From Amaurobius ferox (lineage: Eukaryota > Arthropoda > Arachnida > Araneae > Amaurobiidae), in NCBI GenBank assembly GCA_951213105.1, contig OX578147.1, positions 129,518,322 to 129,582,321 of the forward strand: 64,000 bases of DNA. Reading direction: 5' to 3'. The stretch's first letter is position 1, and each line of letters starts with the position of its first letter. Below the pieces are notes generated by a model that did not search any database, was not told where the DNA came from, and was given only the letters and a program-made list of their open reading frames with translations. The translations under genes and the position numbers were made by a program. Shown piece after piece: positions 57,226 to 64,000 of this stretch.

Positions 57226-57343
57226 GCCAACGGCTCTACCGTGCTTAAAACACCGGTTCTCTTTAGATCGCCGAAATTAAGCAGCATCGGGCGCGGTCAG
57301 TACTTGGGTGGGTGACCACCTGGGAACACCGCGTACTGTTGGC
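57226..57343 (+). pseudogene. 5S rRNA-derived head
   Basis: It reads GCCAACGGCTCTACC at the start, CGAAATTAAGCAGCATCGGG in the middle (internal A box) and TACTTGGGTGGGTGACCACC TGGGAAC (C box), and ends CTGTTGGC. This covers the full 5S length of about 118-120 nt, with changes relative to usual animal 5S in the first third. The pol III internal control region looks intact. As it sits inside a duplicated insertion, I treat it as a SINE part, not a working rRNA gene. Confidence 0.85.
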
Positions 57344-57580
57344 TCATTTTAGTCGACGTGGTGGCCGAACGGTCAAGGCAAGCGTTTCCAGTGATTGATC
57401 GGCCGCCACGTTGTGGGTTCGAGTCCCACGTAAGACATGGATATTTGTGTTGTTGGGCGCAATGTGTTCCCACCCCCACTGGTGCGCTGGGGCAACGTCT
57501 TTGACGGCTAAGAGGTTCACTATTCTGGCCGATGTATAGGCGAAGATGAAAGAGTCAATGCCTGGCCATTGGAAAAAAAA
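57226..57580 (+). mobile_element. Composite 5S rRNA/tRNA-derived SINE
   Basis: A 118-bp 5S-like head (57226-57343) is followed at once by a tRNA-like body with A box GTGGCCGAACGG (57361) and B box GGGTTCGAGTCCC (57415-57427), a unique 3' region, and an A-run. The whole is bounded by AACATTTCTGAATATAAA (57208-57225) and AATATTTCTAAATATAAA (57581-57598), an 18-bp target duplication with two mismatches. The single pair of duplications argues that head and body moved as one unit. Confidence 0.8.
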
Positions 57581-57598
57581 AATATTTCTAAATATAAA

Positions 57599-58400
57599 TA
57601 TGGCAACCAAATTGCTCTATCGCCTTTCGTTGTTAAGGGAACAGATATAATATTGAAAAAAATATGTAAAATAATTCATATGGTAAATAATTCATATGGT
57701 ATAAGTCAAGTTTAACAGAAACTATCTTAAAGACAATTTTATTGAATATTAACATCTTTTTTTGATTTAATTTTTCAAAGATACACACGTTATGCACTTT
57801 TTCAAGGAATATGCCATTCAAGGTAGATAGGAATTAAAATAGATCGGTCTACAGCCATTTACGGTCCATTGGTTTACGGTTTTTGGGACATCGACAGTTG
57901 ATTAATAATATTATAAACATAATACCATAAGATGTTTTAACACATCTATATCAATTCAATCAAAGTACCACTTAGTATCATTTAAAATGAGATTGATATA
58001 AGCATATATTTAACGCATTTGAGTTTGTGATTATATTCCCAATGCAAGTCTAACAAATTTATTTCAGCGATGGAATTAATATCGACCAATGTTATTAACT
58101 AATTTTAAAATCCAGTTGAGGACTGATTTTATCTGGCTTGCTTGATTATCTGTATTATTATTTATAAAAAAATATATGCTGTATCTTCATGTATGCTATT
58201 CTTCCCTGCAGGGGAAAAGATAATAATTTTCTCTAAGCGAGAACAGCAATTATTTTTGAACGAGTCAATAAATAATGATTAGATATAAATTTAAAACAGT
58301 TATAAATCGATTTAACCAAGAAATGACAACAGGCGATTGTTGGAAAAATGAGCAATCGGCTGTGACTTTCCTCAGAGCTACCACTTGGATTACGGGGAAT
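57599..58400. other. Intron, no feature
   Basis: AT-rich with TTCATATGGTA repeated near 57675-57700. Confidence 0.35.
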
Positions 58401-58414
58401 ACAATGGTATCCGG

Positions 58415-58610
58415 GGAATTACCAGGTGAATGGTACCAAGGAAGTTTAGATTCAGATAATACAATGGCTTTACTCTAAATTTAGATCCAAGGAATGCAAT
58501 GGCATCACTCTAAATTAAGATCCAAGGAATACAATGACATCACTCTAAATTTAGATCCAAGGAATACAATGGATCCACTCTAAATTTAGATCCAATAACA
58601 TATTCGCAAT
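58415..58610 (+). repeat. Minisatellite, ~4 copies of a ~38-bp unit
   Basis: The unit contains CTCTAAATTTAGATCCAAGG and AATACAATGGCATCA. The first copy is more diverged. An open frame across it is an artefact. Confidence 0.8.
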
Positions 58611-59145
58611 GGGTAAACACATTATGGTGAACAGCTGTCACTAAATTGGATCAAAATTAAATATTGAATTTTTATGAAATTTGAAGTGCATATATTGAAC
58701 TCTGATTTGAAGTGCATATATTGAACTCTTAGTTAAAGAAAGAGACTGCAAGCATGGGCCTAAAGTATCGGAGTCTTAAATTAACAAGTTCCACGTAGCT
58801 GAACCTCACAAATAAACAGCTTTGGACAAGTTAAGTCTCCAATATAAACTTTGTTTCTGGTGTCGAAATTGTCAACTAAGTCTGTGGTTGAACTAGTTTT
58901 AAGACAATGCTATATCGAATGTTCTTATAGCAATTTTAATACCCTGAATTGGAAACGTCTTTAGCTCCACACCACAATAATTGCCTACCACGCTTAGTCC
59001 AAAATCATACTCTAACACTATCTTTTTTAGTTTATCTTTCGATTCTCGCTACAAGTGTTGATACAAATCAATCGCAGCCTTTAACCCCTGACCCTTGAAT
59101 AACACTTTACGCGGCGAAAAAGCCATCTGACACACACTGCGTACC

Positions 59146-59400
59146 GGGCGCGGTAGCCCCGTGGTTTGCTCGCTGGATTTGCTCGCTGCCACAACTGGCG
59201 CCGTGTTCATGCGGAATACGATCACGTTAAACATGTGGATCCATAAGTCCTTCCGAGAGGTTGATGGTAGGAGAAGGAGGGTACGGTCCCTGTGGATGCC
59301 TCTCCCACTGGGTTCCGGTCTAAATTGGGTGGCACTTCCCGGCCGTCCAAACAGTTACCTTACCTTTCTGATAGGTCGAACGGTCTGGATCTCAACAACA
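59146..59400 (+). mobile_element. CAA-tailed SINE, copy 2
   Basis: Same body as 29489-29775, flanked by a perfect 14-bp duplication ACACACTGCGTACC (59132-59145 and 59401-59414). The tRNA-like head has lost part of its B-box side (TTTGCTCGCTGGATTTGCTC is duplicated there). Confidence 0.92.
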
Positions 59401-59693
59401 ACACACTGCGTACCACAACCACCAACTACTCTATAATAATATCTCAGCTTTGACCCACCTCCCCACTCCTTACGATCTGCTGCTCATCGTACAGTGGAAT
59501 TAAATGTAGAGAATGCTCATAAGGTAGTATTTAATGCTTTAAGCTGAAGACATTTATAGCTCAATGCTATAATGCTCAACTACAATGCTTTGGCATCAAG
59601 AAAACCTCGGAACTGCCAAGTTTGTCTTTCTTGCATTCGCTACAGCTAGCAAAGAATTTTGATTTATGCATACAAGTCCAGTTCTTAAAATCC

Positions 59694-59954
59694 GAGATCG
59701 GACAGCCCAATGGTTAGCGCGCGGGGTTTGCACTCGGACGACCCGGATTCGATTCGGGCACGTTAAATATGTTGATCGGTAAGTCCTTCCGAGAAGTTGG
59801 TGGTAGAAGGAGGGTACGTTCCTTGTAGATAGTACCTATGAGAGAGTACGGTCCAGCCCTACTGGGTTTCGTTTTATATTGAGGGAAACTTCTGAGCCCG
59901 TCCAAACAGATACCTTACACTTTCAGGCAGGTCAAGCGATATGGTAGAAAGAAA
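59694..59954 (+). mobile_element. CAA-tailed SINE family, copy 3
   Basis: Head CAGCCCAATGGTTAGCGCG with B box GGATTCGATTC; a body related to 29489-29775 but more diverged and lacking a clear CAA tail. Flanks GTTCTTAAAATCC (59681-59693) and GTTCTTAAAGTCC (59955-59967) agree at 12 of 13, a target duplication. Confidence 0.8.
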
Positions 59955-60007
59955 GTTCTTAAAGTCCAATTTATTCAGAGAAATTAAACAAAGGATCATT
60001 TATTTAC

Positions 60008-60189
60008 CTGAGGACATGAACAATTACTAGCATGCAATCTGAATTTGTATTCCATGTCATCAGAAGGTACATTCCCCACTGCAGGTGGGTCTGGCTCAAT
60101 CTGTGGCTGCAGAGTGTGAAATGAGGTCATTATATGGTGCATGCTTCCTCTGGTGCCATTATTTGGGTTAGGTTTCACTTTGATCAATT
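60008..60189 (-). CDS. ENPP-family gene, most upstream exon in window
   Basis: Acceptor ATATTCTATTTAG, donor GTAAAT. It starts with the last two bases of a codon and ends in phase 0; 60 codons follow the split one. It encodes LIKVKPNPNNGTRGSMHHIM, then SFHTLQPQIEPDPPAVGNVP and a Cys-rich end NCSCP. PNNGTxGSxxHxx and the CSC motif mark the end of the catalytic phosphodiesterase domain and the start of the linker in ENPP proteins. These are membrane or secreted enzymes that split phosphodiester or pyrophosphate bonds of nucleotides or lysophospholipids. Here six exons (1007 nt, about 335 residues) give only the C-terminal third. The metal-binding catalytic part must lie beyond 64000, and which paralogue this is cannot be told. 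Confidence 0.93.
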
Positions 60190-61140
60190 CTAAATAGAAT
60201 ATTAATAGAGTAATGACCTCAAATATTACGTTGCTTTGTGTTTACAATAATAATTACATTGTGTTTATAATAATCTGGGAATATATATCTTGTAATCAGA
60301 TGCATTCACTTCATAAAGTGCTCGGTTCGCAATAAATCATGAGAAAAAAAATCTTTTCGATGCCCTCTCCTACACAATAGTGGCGTACAGAAAAGTAGAA
60401 AATAAATTTTTATCGCACACGAAATTGAGCCAAATTGAGTGTGTAGACCAATTCAAATCAAGACAATACTATATAGAACTAAAACTCTGTGGTGAGGTGA
60501 ATTTTACACATAAATACACTAAACTTAAACACATAAATACATTAAAGATACTCACCAAATAGTTCCACCAGGCTCAAGCGCGTTAAAGTATAGTGGGGTC
60601 CGATTGGACCAAAGTACATTGCGTTTACTACAACAAAATAATCACTCCCATTTTTGTGGCCAACTACAATTTATTTATAGAACACATGAAATCTCAATTT
60701 TAAACATTAATATACAAATACACAATTACAAAAAAAGTTCCCCAAATTTACCTAAACTTGACCTCGGGGTGCACAGTTTATTTTGCATTAATTTGCATAT
60801 TTATAAAAATCCAAATTTGTAATTAAGTTACTTTTGTTAAGAACACAATATATATATATTCAATTTTGCAAAAAAAAACACCCATTTAGCATAACCTTGC
60901 CCTCACACTATTGGATTACATCAGTTACTTGAACATTCATGTATGCATTTTAAAATCAACATATAATTTCCATACCTTCATACATAAGACTCTCACTGAG
61001 TGCTGTAGCTGACCTCTGCACGTAGGAAAGGGTAGCACAATTAATTGAATGTTTATTCATTTATTTGAATGGTTCGTGGAAAACACTACCAGTCCGGGAA
61101 ACACTAGGTTGCATATCATCAGGTCACGAAAATTTATGCC
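60190..61140. other. Intron, no feature
   Basis: AT-rich. I searched the minus strand here for the preceding ENPP exon (YNxMCDLL-type end) and did not find it. Confidence 0.4.
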
Positions 61141-61146
61141 AAGTAT

Positions 61147-61704
61147 TATTTTGGAGATGGGCACACCGTCCACTTTCCTTCTCCTCCTCTTAATATCTGC
61201 CTCAGTCCCAGCGGCTCTTGAGTGAGCATGCGTACAGGTTTTGCCAAATATATATACGTTTTCGTAGAGGCTTGTCTGCTGCTTAGGATCCCGGGATTGA
61301 TGCTCCTCAACACTCCATACACGCAGTGTTACAGTTACCACGGCTTAAATGCAGCTAAAGGAGCAAGGTCCTCCACGGCGCCGTTTTAGTGGTAGAGCTG
61401 TGTTGCACTGCAACTAACAAAAACAAAAAATGACGATGGGCATACTGTTCACTTTCCTTCTCCTCCTCTTAATGCGGCTTAGACCCAGCGGCTCTTGAGT
61501 GAGCATGCGTACAGGCCCTTGCCTAAAGAGTGGAGATCGGATACTTTATTTGTAGAGATTGACTGCTGCTTAGGAGCCCTGGATTGATGCTCCGCAAATT
61601 ATTCCGTGCACACAGTATTTACGTAACCACGGCTTAAATGCAGCTAAAGGAGCAAAGGTCCTACACCGCGCCGTTTTGGTGGTAGAGCTGTGTGTACTGC
61701 GACC
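61147..61704 (+). repeat. Direct tandem duplication, ~285-bp unit x2
   Basis: Copies at about 61147-61421 and 61435-61704 share CACTTTCCTTCTCCTCCTCT, CAGCGGCTCTTGAGTGAGCA and ACCACGGCTTAAATGCAGCT followed by AAAGGAGCAA. They differ by small indels, the main one around 61240/61525. No coding function is evident. Confidence 0.85.
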
Positions 61705-64000
61705 AATTAACACATGACGACCTTCTTCCATTTTCTGGTCGAACTGCCCGAAGAAAAAGCGCCCTCGCGCTGAGTTGGCTCGGCTCGTCTTGGCTACGAG
61801 TCGGCATCTATACCGGACTCACTACATCGGCCCCTCGGCAAAGACATTTGCCGCCCGAGATAGGAACCGCGGATGCCGGGTCAGAGATGCATCAAAAACA
61901 CATGCCGGATCGGCTACACCGAAATACAAGTGCCCCGCACTTGGAGTGCTCTCTACTCGAGCTCAGAAAAGCAACTAACGATATTTACATTTCTTAAAAC
62001 TTTCAGAATTTTACAAACAAGGGGAACGACAAAAACAGGGAGGAAGTCCCCCCAACTCTCATTCGCTGTTCCCAAACGCTATAAAAAAGGAGGAGGTCCA
62101 AAAATGCTTCACCATTGGTCTTTGAAGCGACGCTAATTTTTTATGCGTTCCACTAAAAAAAACAAGAACCAGAGGGCATTCTCGAGAACCGGGTGGTCCC
62201 AAGGAGGTACCCCGACGCGAGCCACACCTGACAGGGCTATAAATTTTCAAAGATTTGTAGCTCAACTTTGACATTTTGCTGCAATTAAATCTCTGAATAT
62301 TTACAATCCATGTCAGTGCGCACACAACCCAACGGCGCCAAAAAATCCCAATTCCGTCTGTGCAAAGGCCTAGCTATAAACATACATCACAAAAACATAG
62401 TATACATTTCAATATATTTACCATTCCCTTTTTCCAGGGTTACGTATAAAGATATGTGATTACAGTATCACATATTTTCTCCCCCCTGAACAGAAAAGAA
62501 GTCAAGCTAGGTTTACAAAATATCATATAGTACACTTTACATCATCATTATTTGTTTACAGATTTTCCATCACTTTTCTTCAACAGTTCACATTTTTTTT
62601 TTGTTTACAGTTCGAAATCATATACCTTTACATACAATCAGTACCGTTTGATTTAACATTTGCATAATTTCACAATTTTATACTCTACACATTTCAATTT
62701 ACAACGCAATACGACCACAACAAAACAACTGTCAGTCCAGGCGTTTTCCCCCACTGTTTATCTCAAAACATATGTTCGTCGCCAGGCAACGGCGGAACTA
62801 GTTTTTTCCCCGAAGTGCTAGTAGAACCGGAAATCCAGTCGCCCACCCTTTCTCTCTTCGCACACTGCATTCGATAGAAAAATGTGCTGGTCATTTTGAG
62901 AGCGGCCGTTCGCTCAATGTTTCACCAGCCTACAAGCAGGTAAGCAATTTTGCATGTTTTTATTTCTTTGGCATGTTCTTTAGCAATGTTATCTCTGTAT
63001 TTTACACACACGTGAGTTATTTGATGTGGAAATGAAATTTGGCTGTCTAATTGTACAAGTCAGATTCATTTTCTTTGTCATCTGACCATCGTGCTACATT
63101 GGCGGGAAATCCAAATCGTCACATACACTGATACTGTGTTAACAACCATCCCTGATCTCTCTTTCACAATGTTATTATTACTTATTTTTAATCTAATTTT
63201 ACGTCTATTTTCATGTGATTTGAATGTTTATTTTATGTTTTATTTCGGCGCATTTTTTGCATGTAATTCACGAGCTACCCAAATTTTTGAATAAAGTTTA
63301 TAGATTTACCTAGGACACCTTTTAAATTAATGTTTAGTACTTAAATTGAACGACCCGCGTTTTAAATACCTGTATTGGTTCACTACCATGAATCATGCTT
63401 CTAACGCCACTATATCTATTGTATTTATTTTTATTCTTAATTTTTCTTTTATTGTCATTCACTTATATATATTAAATTCTGTATATTGTTATTCCTCTGT
63501 GATTCTCTAATCTTATTCATTCATCTTATTCTCACATCTTATTCTCACATACTTATTCATTTTTACTATGAGTTCATCACTTCGTATTAATGCATTTCTT
63601 CCCTGCCTATTTGTGCCATCCACATATGCTGAGCTTCCCCCGCGTTGAAGAGAATGACCTTGAATTTCCGCCTGCATACTTTGTCTCGGAACCAGTTTTT
63701 CTTACCGAAAGCGTCCGACCTTTTTGGAGTATGTAAAGCACTGGCTTTTTCGATCAGCCGGCCGTCAGCTTTTTTTTTTTTTTTTGTAAGCGGAGCTGCT
63801 CTTATTTTTTTAAAGCTTGTTTACATTTCCTTTCCAATTTTTTTTATTTATTTATTTATTTATTTTGATTGTATACCTTTGAATGTAAACCTTTTAAAAC
63901 ATCCGTTGTCATGATTTTAAAATATTTTGCAGCGATATCAACGATCTGAATACCCTAATTCAAATGCCTGTCATCAAGGCCGCCCGGTTTGTATATGGTG
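61705..64000. other. Gene-free stretch to window end
   Basis: About 61720-61970 is GC-richer without a protein match I recognise. At 62447-62473, ATATGTGAT and ATCACATAT form a hairpin. GGCGCC near 62333 could belong to an LTR primer site, but no LTR is found. 63400-63960 is T-rich with (TTTA)n near 63840. No ENPP exon is seen. Confidence 0.35.

Noticed and set aside
57226..57343. A working 5S rRNA gene
   Set aside because: It is enclosed with a tRNA-like body in one target duplication and has substitutions in its first third, so a SINE head is the better reading.
62320..62480. A minus-strand LTR with GGCGCC primer site
   Set aside because: Only a hairpin and a short GC-rich word; no consistent TG...CA ends or internal coding region.

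Overview
This is a eukaryotic window: AT-rich, intron-containing and packed with transposable elements. Two protein-coding genes can be pieced together from exons with matching splice phases. The kinds of repeats (tRNA-derived SINEs ending in CAA repeats, a 5S/tRNA composite SINE, Tc1, hAT, Helitron and Ty3/gypsy elements, (TA)n tracts) and the large introns fit an arthropod. A chelicerate such as a spider is my best guess, but that is inference.

Layout. 1-6200 is repeat DNA: a tandem array of about 505-520 bp monomers (about 480-4290) that carry a tRNA-like segment, a near-palindrome (4979-5101), and a second array of five tRNA-like units on the minus strand. 7290-7742 looks like a solo LTR on the minus strand with heat-shock-element motifs. 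10945-16421 holds the last four exons of a plus-strand gene whose product has two Asp-box (BNR-type) motifs. 16422-22512 is spacer with an arm of a foldback element, a pogo-like relic and a 24-bp minisatellite.

From 60189 down to 22566 on the minus strand lie six exons of an ectonucleotide pyrophosphatase/phosphodiesterase (ENPP) family gene. They encode its C-terminal third (the linker and the nuclease-like domain). Its upstream catalytic exons must lie beyond position 64000. The two genes converge, with about 6 kb between their 3' ends.

The ENPP introns hold nested transposons. In the 8.9-kb last intron, a Tc1-like element (22985-28701) is split by a LINE tail, which holds a 3.5-kb foldback element, which itself holds another insertion. 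In the 19.4-kb intron, a hAT element (37821-48454) is split by a Ty3/gypsy retrotransposon (38220-46445). That retrotransposon looks recent: it has 901-bp LTRs that read as identical, a 5-bp target duplication, intact gag and pol, and a gag-pol junction with a textbook -1 frameshift signal (UUUAAAC, 6-nt spacer, 10-bp stem). Near 57.2 kb a composite SINE with a 5S rRNA head and a tRNA-like body is bounded by one 18-bp target duplication.

I found no CRISPR array, no operon and no clearly functional RNA gene.
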